A stretch of 64,000 nt of DNA from RGIG3528 sp964653855. GTDB taxonomy: Bacteria > Bacillota > Clostridia > Lachnospirales > Lachnospiraceae. This document shows positions 47,747 through 55,755 of this stretch, one piece after another (the stretch's first letter is position 1; each line of letters begins with the position of its first letter). The stretch spans positions 12,917 through 76,916 of the forward strand of contig CAZZFV010000003.1 of assembly GCA_964653855.1 (NCBI GenBank). Direction: 5' to 3'. The position numbers and the translations under genes were made by a program. The notes under the pieces are model-generated. The model worked only from the letters and a program-made list of their open reading frames with translations. It was not told the DNA's origin and made no database searches.

Positions 47747-50329
47747 ATGGCTGACGACAACGAAAAAAAAGAAGATCGGGAAATTTCGGAAAAAGACATG
47801 ACGGAAAACGATATGACTGAAAACGAAAATATCACAGAAACGGATAATTCGGATACGGAAAATGCCGAAAACGATCTTCAAAACGCAATAGAAGAAAACA
47901 AAAACGCAATGAATACGGAACCGGACATTTTGATGCCCGTTGTGGCACCGAACATCTATATGTTACCCGGAATGCTTGTTCATTTTGATACCGTCGACAA
48001 CGAAAGCTTCAAGGTGATAGGCACCGCAATGCGCGAAAAAACGCCCGTATTCCTTGTGGGAAACACATCAAAAAATCCCAAGTCGTTTAACATAAGCGAG
48101 TTAAACGAAATAGGATGTATTTGCTATGTGAAGCAGATAATCAAGATGCCGGGCGAGCTCGTGAGAGTTTTGATTCAGGGCGTTAAGCGCGGAAGACTTG
48201 TGGGAATCACAAAAACAACGCCTTACCTTGAAGCAAAGGTTTCGATGCCTTTTGAAGTGACGGGAGATATGTTACCCGTAAACCGCACTTCCGCAATGCT
48301 ACGATGCCTTAAAGATCTCTTCGAAGAATATTTTTCGTATAACGATAAATTTGAAAAGGAGCTTTCAGCGCAATTAATGCGTCTTGAAAAGCTCGACGAT
48401 GCTGTAAATCAGGCGGCGATAATAATTCCGATCGCAAACATGTGGAAGCAGACGATTCTCGAATCTCTTGACATAGAAAAAAGATTTGAAGCGGTTGTGG
48501 GCGCAATAAGCTCGGAAATCGAGCTCTTTAAATTAAAAAAGGAAATTACGGGCAAGGTTCGCACAAAACTCGACAAAAATCAAAGGGATTATGTGCTTCG
48601 CGAGCAAATGAAGGTGATTGCGGCGGAGCTCGGCGAAAAGGGTATAGAGGCGGAAACAGTCGAATTTACGGAAAAGCTTGAAGCATTGAACGCGGACGCG
48701 AGCGTCAAAGAAAAAATTAAAAAGGAAATAGACAGGCTTCGTGCGGTTACGGGAAGCCCCGCCGAGGGAACGGTGCAAAGAAGCTATATAGATATGCTGC
48801 TTTCGCTTCCGTGGAACTTAAGAAGCACGGACGATTTGAACATAAAAAAAGCGGAAGACACATTAAACCGCGATCACTACGGGCTCACAAAGGTGAAGGA
48901 GCGTGTGCTTGAATTTTTGTCGGTGCGCGCATTAAACGACAGCGGCCAGACGCCAATAATCTGTCTTGTGGGACCTCCGGGAACGGGAAAAACGTCGATT
49001 GCGGCATCGGTTGCGAGAGCACTCAACAAAAAGTATGTGCGTATTTGTCTCGGCGGTGTGCATGACGAAGCTGAAATTAGAGGTCACAGAAGAACATATA
49101 TAGGTGCAATGCCCGGGCGTATCATAATGGGACTTAAGGATGCGGGCACAAAAAATCCGCTCATGGTTCTTGACGAAATAGACAAGGTGAGCACGGATTA
49201 TAAGGGAGATACGGAAGGCGCTTTGCTTGAAGTCCTGGATCCCGAACAAAACAAGACGTTTACCGATCACTATGTGGATATTCCGGTCGATTTGTCGGAA
49301 GTGCTTTTTATTTGTACGGCCAATTCGACAAAATCGATCTCGAAGCCGTTACTCGACCGTATGGAAGTAATTGAAGTTTCAAGTTATACGGATAACGAAA
49401 AATTCCATATCGCAAAGGAATTTTTGTATCCGAAGACACTTTATAAAAACGGCCTTACAAAGTCGCAGGTTAAGATAACCGACGGCGCAATCCGCACAAT
49501 GATTTCCGCATATACGCGTGAGGCGGGGGTCAGAAATCTCGAAAGACGTTTTGGGGAAATCATGCGTAAATCCGCGCGTAAAATTCTTGAGAGCGAACAG
49601 GCGGAAGATGCCCGGGAAATAACAAATCGTGCGGATAAAAAGGTGAGCGCAGATACGGAAAACCGGGCAGATGAACCGATAACGGATAAAACGAAGAGTT
49701 GTGAAGCGGTAATTCATGTTACCGAAAAAAATATCACGGAGTTCCTCGGTAAAAAGAAATATAAGCCGTTCCCCGCAAACAAAGAGCCGGAAATAGGAAT
49801 TGTGAGAGGACTTGCCTGGACCGAAAGCGGAGGTGAGACCTTACAAATAGAAGTGAATATTATGCCCGGAAAAGGGGAACTCATAATCACGGGAAACTTA
49901 GGCGACGTGATGAAGGAATCGGCGAGAATCGCACTTTCTTATGTGCGTTCGATTGCGGATTCGGCGGGAGTGGAGAAAGACTTTTTCGATACGCACAACA
50001 TTCATCTTCATGTGCCCGACGGAGCAACTCCTAAAGACGGACCGTCGGCGGGAGTTACGATTGCGACGGCGATTTATTCGGCGGTTACGTTAAAAAGCGT
50101 TAGAAGCGATGTCGCAATGACGGGTGAAGTGTCTTTGCGCGGCCGTGTTATGGCGATAGGCGGCTTAAAGGAAAAGCTTCTTGCCGCAAAAAAGGCGGGA
50201 ATAAAGACGGTGCTGATCCCAAAAGAAAACGAAACGGATTTAAGCGAAATATCGGACGAAATAACGGGAGGACTTGAATTAATTCCCGTTGCAAAGATGG
50301 ATAAGGTGCTTGAAAACGCGATTGTATAA
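47747..50329 (+). CDS. lon: ATP-dependent protease Lon
   Basis: Cytoplasmic AAA+ serine protease for misfolded and regulatory proteins. The Lon N-terminal substrate domain (PVVAPNIYMLPGMLVHFD) starts only at about residue 62; an acidic Glu/Asp/Asn-rich extension precedes it. The AAA module has Walker A GPPGTGKTS (about 412), Walker B LMVLDEIDKV and the sensor regions. The protease domain has the Ser-Lys dyad in PKDGPSAGV and GGLKEKLLAAKKAG. A hydrophilic insert of about 40 residues (EQAEDAREITNRADKK region) separates the AAA lid and the protease domain. I chose the ATG at 47747 after AGGGGAAGGG. No heat-shock operator (CIRCE, CtsR box) is visible upstream. Confidence 0.95.
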   Translation: MADDNEKKEDREISEKDMTENDMTENENITETDNSDTENAENDLQNAIEENKNAMNTEPDILMPVVAPNIYMLPGMLVHFDTVDNESFKVIGTAMREKTPVFLVGNTSKNPKSFNISELNEIGCICYVKQIIKMPGELVRVLIQGVKRGRLVGITKTTPYLEAKVSMPFEVTGDMLPVNRTSAMLRCLKDLFEEYFSYNDKFEKELSAQLMRLEKLDDAVNQAAIIIPIANMWKQTILESLDIEKRFEAVVGAISSEIELFKLKKEITGKVRTKLDKNQRDYVLREQMKVIAAELGEKGIEAETVEFTEKLEALNADASVKEKIKKEIDRLRAVTGSPAEGTVQRSYIDMLLSLPWNLRSTDDLNIKKAEDTLNRDHYGLTKVKERVLEFLSVRALNDSGQTPIICLVGPPGTGKTSIAASVARALNKKYVRICLGGVHDEAEIRGHRRTYIGAMPGRIIMGLKDAGTKNPLMVLDEIDKVSTDYKGDTEGALLEVLDPEQNKTFTDHYVDIPVDLSEVLFICTANSTKSISKPLLDRMEVIEVSSYTDNEKFHIAKEFLYPKTLYKNGLTKSQVKITDGAIRTMISAYTREAGVRNLERRFGEIMRKSARKILESEQAEDAREITNRADKKVSADTENRADEPITDKTKSCEAVIHVTEKNITEFLGKKKYKPFPANKEPEIGIVRGLAWTESGGETLQIEVNIMPGKGELIITGNLGDVMKESARIALSYVRSIADSAGVEKDFFDTHNIHLHVPDGATPKDGPSAGVTIATAIYSAVTLKSVRSDVAMTGEVSLRGRVMAIGGLKEKLLAAKKAGIKTVLIPKENETDLSEISDEITGGLELIPVAKMDKVLENAIV

Positions 50330-50417
50330 GAAAAACGTGAATTTGTAAGATGCAAACGGCGAAATGAGAACCGTATAGGCAAAATGCGAACGGGTAAGAA
50401 ATCGGGAGAATTAAAGT

Positions 50418-51002
50418 ATGAACGTAAACAATGTCGAACTTGAAACGGTATGCGGAATAACAAGTGCGCTTCCCCATAATAAGCTTCCCGAAATCGCATT
50501 TGCGGGGAAGTCGAACGTCGGAAAGTCGTCGCTTATAAATGCGCTTATTAATCGTAAAGCGCTCGCACGCACTTCGGCAAAGCCGGGAAAAACGCAGACG
50601 ATAAATTTTTATAATGTCGAAAAGAAACTCTATTTTGTGGATTTGCCGGGATACGGCTTTGCTAACGTTTCACACGAGGTTTCCGAAAAATGGGGTGTGA
50701 TGATCGAAAATTACTTAAATACGTCGGGTAATTTAAAGGCGATATTTTTGCTTGTCGATATCCGTCACGAGCCTTCAAAGAACGATTTGACGATGTATGA
50801 CTATGTTTTGCAAAAAGGCTTTAAGCCGATTATCATCGCAACAAAATACGACAAGATTTCAAAAAACGCGCTTCCGAAGCAATTAAAGGTGATAAGGGAA
50901 GCATTAAAATGTGACGCCGACACGGTGATAATTCCTTTTTCCGCGGAAACCAAATTCGGTAAGGACAAGATTTGGGAAACGATAGAAGGATTTATCGGGT
51001 AA
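50418..51002 (+). CDS. engB: Ribosome biogenesis GTPase EngB (YsxC/YihA)
   Basis: A 194-residue GTPase needed for large-subunit assembly. The G motifs are AFAGKSNVGKSSLINAL (G1, residue 30), KPGKTQTINFY (G2), DLPGYG (G3) and TKYDKI (G4), and the length is normal. It follows lon by 88 bases, the common lon-engB order of Bacillota. The short gap upstream holds loosely repeated AACGG/AACCG words but no clear promoter. Confidence 0.96.
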   Translation: MNVNNVELETVCGITSALPHNKLPEIAFAGKSNVGKSSLINALINRKALARTSAKPGKTQTINFYNVEKKLYFVDLPGYGFANVSHEVSEKWGVMIENYLNTSGNLKAIFLLVDIRHEPSKNDLTMYDYVLQKGFKPIIIATKYDKISKNALPKQLKVIREALKCDADTVIIPFSAETKFGKDKIWETIEGFIG

Positions 51003-51053
51003 GGACATAATAAGGAAAGATTCAAAAATTGATTTGTTTTAAGAGGTTTTAAG

Positions 51054-51611
51054 ATGGATTCCGATGCTTTGATGTTCAATAAGCTTGTGATACTTTATAT
51101 GCTTGACCGGCTTGAAATGCCCATAAGCAACGCAGAGCTTACACGAATAATATTGGAAAAGAAAATAGCTCAATATATTACGATTCAGGAAGCACTTTGC
51201 GACCTTGTTTCCGATAATTATATAACGGAAAGCGACAATCACAACTCGCATCTTTATGCGATTACGGATGAGGGAAGGGAAACTTTGTCGTTTTTTTACC
51301 AGGATTTGTCCGTTCAATTGCGGGATGAGATAGACGAGTGCCTCACAAAGGAAATGTATCATTTGCGCGATCTTGCGGCGTCCACGGCGGATTATTACGA
51401 ATCGAACAAAAACGAGTATATCGTGGAACTTAAAGTGGTGGAACGGGGAAGCGAGCTTGTGAACATAAAGCTTCTTGTCGCAAGCAGCGAGGAAGCGGAC
51501 ACGATATGCAACCGCTGGAAGGAAGCAAATGCGGACGTATACGGATATTTGATATCGAGGCTTCTTGCGGGTAAAAAGGAAGACAGGAAAGAAGATAAAG
51601 GTAAGGAATAG
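51054..51611 (+). CDS. DUF4364 family protein
   Basis: A 185-residue protein matching the Clostridia DUF4364 group. The N-terminal 85 residues look like a winged helix (NKLVILYMLDRLEMPISNAEL, then YITIQEALCDLVSDNYI and YAITDEGRETLSFF), which suggests a DNA-binding function, and the C-terminal part is a small alpha/beta domain ending in a charged tail (KKEDRKEDKGKE). No target is known. It lies 51 bases after engB, has RBS AGAGG, and is followed by a terminator. Confidence 0.85.
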   Translation: MDSDALMFNKLVILYMLDRLEMPISNAELTRIILEKKIAQYITIQEALCDLVSDNYITESDNHNSHLYAITDEGRETLSFFYQDLSVQLRDEIDECLTKEMYHLRDLAASTADYYESNKNEYIVELKVVERGSELVNIKLLVASSEEADTICNRWKEANADVYGYLISRLLAGKKEDRKEDKGKE

Positions 51612-51621
51612 AGTCAGATTT

Positions 51622-51652
51622 AAAAGGATTGTTTTTATGCAATCCTTTTTTA
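51622..51652 (+). terminator. Terminator after the DUF4364 gene
   Basis: AAAAGGATT (51622-51630) pairs with AATCCTTTT (51641-51649), one further G-C pair inside, T run after. Confidence 0.85.
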
Positions 51653-51708
51653 TTGTATGGGGGAAAACACTCTGATTATGTTGTATAGGGAAAAACACTC
51701 CGATTATG
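51653..51708. repeat. Two tandem 28-bp direct repeats
   Basis: Copies at 51653-51680 and 51681-51708 share TTGTAT, GGG, AAAACACTC and GATTATG blocks in the same phase and differ at three positions. A partial third TTGTAT lies at 51715. Confidence 0.75.
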
Positions 51709-51947
51709 ATTTTGTTGTATTTTCGGGTGTATAATTACTTTTAATTCGGTTGTGCACAGGCGGCACGTTCAAAAACACTTTTAAGGTAATTGTGTACAAT
51801 TTACATAGAATTTACGAAAATTAGACACAAGCTAAACATAATTTGGGAATATGATTGCATCATCGAAAGGGTTAAGGAAGCTTAAACACTTAAAGCTCTT
51901 TGACTTAAAGAAATCGGGTAAATACCCACGGGTACACGAGGTAACAT

Positions 51948-52775
51948 ATGGCAATCGAAGTTTTTAACAGGTATGAAATGAAGTACCGGATTACAAGTGA
52001 ACAATACGAGGAGCTTAAAAAAAGGCTTGCACTTCGCATGGAGTCCGACGAGCACAGTAAAAACGGCGAATTTTACACAATTTGCAATATTTACTATGAT
52101 ACGGAAAACAACGACCTTATCCGCAAATCGATAGACGGCGGTGTTTATAAGGAAAAAATGAGACTCAGAAGCTACGGCACGGTGACTCCGGATCAAAAGG
52201 TGTTTCTTGAAATCAAAAAGAAATACAAAGGACTTGTAAACAAAAGACGTACAAAAATGTATTTGTCGGATGCCTACGATTACTTCAACACGGGAGTTGT
52301 GCCGGAAGTTAAGCCTTTCATGAACGGTCAGGTTTTAAAGGAAATCGACTACATGAAAACAAGGCTTGATTTAATGCCCAAAGTTTTTCTCTCATATGAC
52401 AGATGCGCAATGTTTGACAGGGAAAACAGGGATTTCAGAATTACGTTTGACAGAAACATCACCGCAAGACGCTATGACCTCGGGCTTCATTACGGCGTTT
52501 ACGGAGACAAGCTTATCGGACCCGACGAGTGGATAATGGAAATCAAGATAGATAAGGCCATGCCGCTCTGGATGACAAGAATCTTGTCCGACATGGAAAT
52601 CAGAAAGACAAGTTTTTCCAAGTACGGAACCGAATACAGGATGTATGTCGAAAACATGCAAAACGAGAAAAAAGGCATATTGAATCAAAACGTAAACATG
52701 GCACCCGATAACAAAATATTAAATATTTCATTACAAAATTCATTTTTGTCTGACAGGAGAATAAAAAATGCTTGA
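51948..52775 (+). CDS. VTC-domain polyphosphate polymerase
   Basis: A 275-residue protein of the VTC (polyphosphate polymerase) group within the triphosphate tunnel metalloenzyme fold. Visible marks are the opening FNRYEMKYRI, the basic residues KEKMRLRSYG, KKKYKGLVNKRR, the Arg in FLSYDRCAMF, EIKIDKAMPLW, and the late SKYGTEYRM. In yeast Vtc4 such residues bind the phosphate chain. It overlaps the DUF4956 gene by 8 bases, a pairing that is frequent in Clostridia. Polyphosphate synthesis in this organism is an inference. RBS GAGG before ATG. Confidence 0.88.
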   Translation: MAIEVFNRYEMKYRITSEQYEELKKRLALRMESDEHSKNGEFYTICNIYYDTENNDLIRKSIDGGVYKEKMRLRSYGTVTPDQKVFLEIKKKYKGLVNKRRTKMYLSDAYDYFNTGVVPEVKPFMNGQVLKEIDYMKTRLDLMPKVFLSYDRCAMFDRENRDFRITFDRNITARRYDLGLHYGVYGDKLIGPDEWIMEIKIDKAMPLWMTRILSDMEIRKTSFSKYGTEYRMYVENMQNEKKGILNQNVNMAPDNKILNISLQNSFLSDRRIKNA

Positions 52776-53454
52776 AACACTTTTTAATGTAACAAACGAC
52801 GGCACCGTTACGGCGGGCACAATATTTTCCGCAATGATTGCGGCTTTGATACTCGGATTTATAATTGCGGGAACTTATGCGTTCATAATGAAAAAGGAAA
52901 ACGCATCCGTAAGCTTCTTTATGACACTCGTCCTTTTACCGGCACTTGTGAGCCTTATAATTGTACTTATCAGCGGTGACGCAGCAAAGGCTTTGTCAAT
53001 CGCGGGCGTATTCACACTTGTTCGTTTTCGTTCGCAGCCGGGCGACGGAAGAGACTTGTCGTTTATACTTCTTTCGATGGCAGCGGGACTTGCGACGGGA
53101 ATGCATTATATAACGGTTGCGGCGATTTCCGTGCTTGTTGCCTGCGTGATTATCGTTTTAATCGCAAAGGTTTCCGAAAATTTCTTTAAGTCGGAAACAA
53201 AGGCTTTGAAGATTGTGATTCCGGAAGACATGAATTATTCGGACGCTTTTACGGATATTTTCAATAAATATACCGTTTCAAACAACCTTGAAAAGGTGAA
53301 GACAACCAACATGGGCACGCTTTATGAGCTTTCATATTCCGTAAAAATGAAGAAGGACGCGGACGAAAAGGGATTTTTGGATGAACTGAGGGTCCGTAAC
53401 GGAAACTTAAACATCACTCTTTCAAAGCTTATAAAGAAGGAAACACAGTTATAA
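52768..53454 (+). CDS. DUF4956 membrane protein
   Basis: A 228-residue integral membrane protein. Four spans lie in the first 130 residues (FSAMIAALILGFIIAGTYAF and following), with the conserved LSIAGVFTLVRFRSQPGDGRD between them. The last 85 residues form a cytoplasmic alpha/beta domain. The family almost always lies next to VTC-domain polymerases; here it overlaps the polymerase gene by 8 bases, so the two are translationally coupled. It may form a membrane channel or anchor for polyphosphate synthesis, which is unproven. A terminator follows. Confidence 0.85.
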   Translation: MLETLFNVTNDGTVTAGTIFSAMIAALILGFIIAGTYAFIMKKENASVSFFMTLVLLPALVSLIIVLISGDAAKALSIAGVFTLVRFRSQPGDGRDLSFILLSMAAGLATGMHYITVAAISVLVACVIIVLIAKVSENFFKSETKALKIVIPEDMNYSDAFTDIFNKYTVSNNLEKVKTTNMGTLYELSYSVKMKKDADEKGFLDELRVRNGNLNITLSKLIKKETQL

Positions 53455-53518
53455 TCACGGGATTATAATGAAATTTTTAACGAAAAACATCCGGGTATCG
53501 GGTTAATATATAAAAATT

Positions 53519-53550
53519 CGGCGGTTCGGTTTAACCGGGCCGTCTTTTTT
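53519..53550 (+). terminator. Terminator after the DUF4956 gene
   Basis: A 10-bp stem with two to three G-T pairs (53520-53529 with 53535-53544), 5-base loop, followed by six T. Confidence 0.75.
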
Positions 53551-53595
53551 GTACGGGAAGCAACAAAATTTATGGGAACGTCCGAAACTCTTTGA

Positions 53596-53623
53596 TTGAA
53601 TATGCGGGCAAATATGGTATAAT
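53596..53623 (+). promoter_or_regulatory. Promoter of the GH29 gene
   Basis: TTGAAT (53596-53601), 16 bases, TATAAT (53618-53623), with TGG before the -10 box. Confidence 0.65.
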
Positions 53624-53677
53624 GCGAAGATACGGAGAAAAATGATTTTTTAACTATAAAATTCAGTGAGGTTTACC

Positions 53678-55147
53678 ATGAACAAGAACGAATACTTAAA
53701 GCTTATCGACGAAGTGTGTGCGCGTGGCCCTTTTCATGCGGATTGGGCGAGTCTTACGGACATGAAGGTGCCGGATTGGTTTAAAAAGCAAAAATTCGGA
53801 ATTTTTATTCATTGGGGGCTTTTTTCGGTTCCGGCGTTCGGAAACGAATGGTATTCGAGAAACATGTATGTGAAGGATTCGGTAGAATTTAAGCATCATA
53901 TCGAGACTTACGGCGCTCACAAGGATTTCGGCTATAAGGATTTTGTTCCCATGTTTAAGGCGGAAAAATTTGATGCCGACGAGTGGACGGAAATATTTAA
54001 AAAAGCGGGCGCAAAATATATAGTTCCCGTTGCGGAGCACCATGACGGCTTTGCAATGTATAATTCCGATTTTACGGACTGGAATGCGGCAAAGATGGGG
54101 CCGCATAAGGACATAATAGGAGAACTTAAAAAATCGGCGGAAAATAAGGGAATCGTGTTTGCGACGTCTTCGCACAGAGCTGAGCACTATTGGTTTTTGG
54201 GTGTGGGGCGTGAATTTGAAAGTGACATACAAGGTGAATTCCCGGAAGGTCATATTTATTGGCCGAGTGTTGCCGCACAGCCCGACATGAATGATGTGCA
54301 TTCTCCCGTAGCGTCATCAAAAGAATTCCTTGACGACTGGCTCGTAAGGTGCTCGGAAATAGTTGATAAGTACAGACCCAAAGTCATGTATTTCGATTGG
54401 TGGATCATGCACGAATCTTACAAGGATCACCTTAAAAAATTCATGGCATATTACTATAATCGCGGACGTGAATGGGGTACCGACGTCACAATCATCTATA
54501 AGCACGATCCCGTGCCTTTCGGAGCGGGTGTGCCGGATGTGGAGCGCGGAAAATTTGCGACGGCGCAGCCCTACTACTGGCAGACGGACACCGCAATAGC
54601 CTATAATTCGTGGTGCTACACGGATTCGCTCGATTACAAAAATGCTGATGAAATCCTCGATTATCTTGTGGATGTTGTTTCAAAAAACGGAAATCTTCTC
54701 TTAAACATCGGTCCAAAATCAGACGGAACCATTTCCGATAAAGACAGGGAAATCCTTTTTGAAATCGGAGACTGGTTAAAGGTAAACGGAGAAGCAATTT
54801 ATAATTCAAAGCCCTTTAAGCATTCGGCGGAAGGACCGACTAAGGAAGCGGAAGGTAAATTCTCGGATGTTAAAGGAAAAGAATACACACACGCTGACTT
54901 CAGGTTTACGTGCGGAAACGGCGCAATTTATGCGATTTCCTTAAATTATCCGGAAGACGGGTGCTTAAAAATCAAAACGCTGGCGAATGCAAACGTAAAC
55001 ACGCTTGAATTCCAGGGAATAGTAAAGCGCGTGTCGGTGCTCGGAGCGGGAGAAGCAGAGTTCAGACAGGACTCTGAAGCACTTTTTGTGAACGGGCCTA
55101 AACTCAAAACAAACAAGCCCGTCGTAATCAAGGTTGAGACGGACTAA
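53678..55147 (+). CDS. GH29 alpha-L-fucosidase
   Basis: A 489-residue intracellular glycosidase removing alpha-L-fucose from oligosaccharides or glycans; no signal peptide. The N-terminal barrel carries FGIFIHWGLFSVPAFGNEWY, EHHDGFAMYNSDFTDW and the nucleophile Asp in VMYFDWWI (about residue 246). NGNLLLNIGPKSDGTI follows at about 350, then a C-terminal beta domain. I chose the ATG at 53678, with GTGAGG upstream; the in-frame GTG at 53666 is part of that site. No other fucose gene is near. Confidence 0.94.
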   Translation: MNKNEYLKLIDEVCARGPFHADWASLTDMKVPDWFKKQKFGIFIHWGLFSVPAFGNEWYSRNMYVKDSVEFKHHIETYGAHKDFGYKDFVPMFKAEKFDADEWTEIFKKAGAKYIVPVAEHHDGFAMYNSDFTDWNAAKMGPHKDIIGELKKSAENKGIVFATSSHRAEHYWFLGVGREFESDIQGEFPEGHIYWPSVAAQPDMNDVHSPVASSKEFLDDWLVRCSEIVDKYRPKVMYFDWWIMHESYKDHLKKFMAYYYNRGREWGTDVTIIYKHDPVPFGAGVPDVERGKFATAQPYYWQTDTAIAYNSWCYTDSLDYKNADEILDYLVDVVSKNGNLLLNIGPKSDGTISDKDREILFEIGDWLKVNGEAIYNSKPFKHSAEGPTKEAEGKFSDVKGKEYTHADFRFTCGNGAIYAISLNYPEDGCLKIKTLANANVNTLEFQGIVKRVSVLGAGEAEFRQDSEALFVNGPKLKTNKPVVIKVETD

Positions 55148-55204
55148 GCTTAAATATGCCGCAAAATTAAAATTCTCATTATCAATATCGGACAAACAGA
55201 TATC

Positions 55205-55684
55205 ATGAACGCATTACAATTATTATTGAGTAACCAAATATTAATTACAACTTCTCTTGCATGGTTTTTTGCACAGGTAATCAAAACACTTATAAATTTT
55301 CACTTTACACATAAGATTGAGCTTGAAAGAATGGTGGGCTCCGGCGGAATGCCGAGCTGCCACTCGGCAACCGTATGCTCGCTTGCGACAACGACAGGTT
55401 TTGTGTGCGGACTCGATTCGCCGGAATTCGGAATTGCGACTATGCTTGCGATTATCGTTATGTATGACGCAAGAGGAGTAAGGAGAGAAACCGGAAAACA
55501 GGCGGTGCTCCTTAACCAGATAAGAAACTATCTTCTTTTCGGCGGTGAAAAAGCGGGACATCCGAAGCCGGATTTTTCGGACGAAAACTTAAAGGAACTT
55601 GTCGGACACACGCCTTTTCAGGTGCTTGTGGGCGCAATACTCGGAATCATCATGGGAATTTTGTCCGGGATTTTTTGGAAATAA
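55205..55684 (+). CDS. Divergent PAP2-family membrane protein (YuiD-like)
   Basis: A 159-residue membrane protein of the divergent PAP2 group (DUF212). Conserved residues are GSGGMPSCHSATVCSL, where Ser/His resemble the PAP2 phosphatase motif, and YDARGVRRETGKQA (the KxxxxxxRP-type region is reordered). About three spans. The C-terminal segment PFQVLVGAILGIIMGIL ends the family. A lipid-phosphate phosphatase role is suggested by the fold but unproven in Bacillota. It lies 57 bases after the fucosidase gene and 71 before the GH42 gene. Confidence 0.88.
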   Translation: MNALQLLLSNQILITTSLAWFFAQVIKTLINFHFTHKIELERMVGSGGMPSCHSATVCSLATTTGFVCGLDSPEFGIATMLAIIVMYDARGVRRETGKQAVLLNQIRNYLLFGGEKAGHPKPDFSDENLKELVGHTPFQVLVGAILGIIMGILSGIFWK

Positions 55685-55755
55685 AATCATGTTGCATAAA
55701 TTAAAATGATCGCAAAAGTTGAAATTATAGGCACATAAACACTTTCGGAGGCATT

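Larger units (their letters stand above)
51612..51947. other. 336-base intergenic region before the polyphosphate polymerase gene
   Basis: It contains the DUF4364 terminator, the tandem 28-bp repeats and a TATGAT box (51850-51855) without a good -35 partner. No open frame or RNA gene is seen. A regulated promoter for the downstream pair is likely here. Confidence 0.4.

Noticed and set aside
51039..51698. A 219-codon minus-strand open frame
   Set aside because: It is antisense to the DUF4364 gene and has the composition of an opposite-strand shadow.
51653..51708. CRISPR array
   Set aside because: The two 28-base repeats are directly joined with no spacers, and no cas gene is present.
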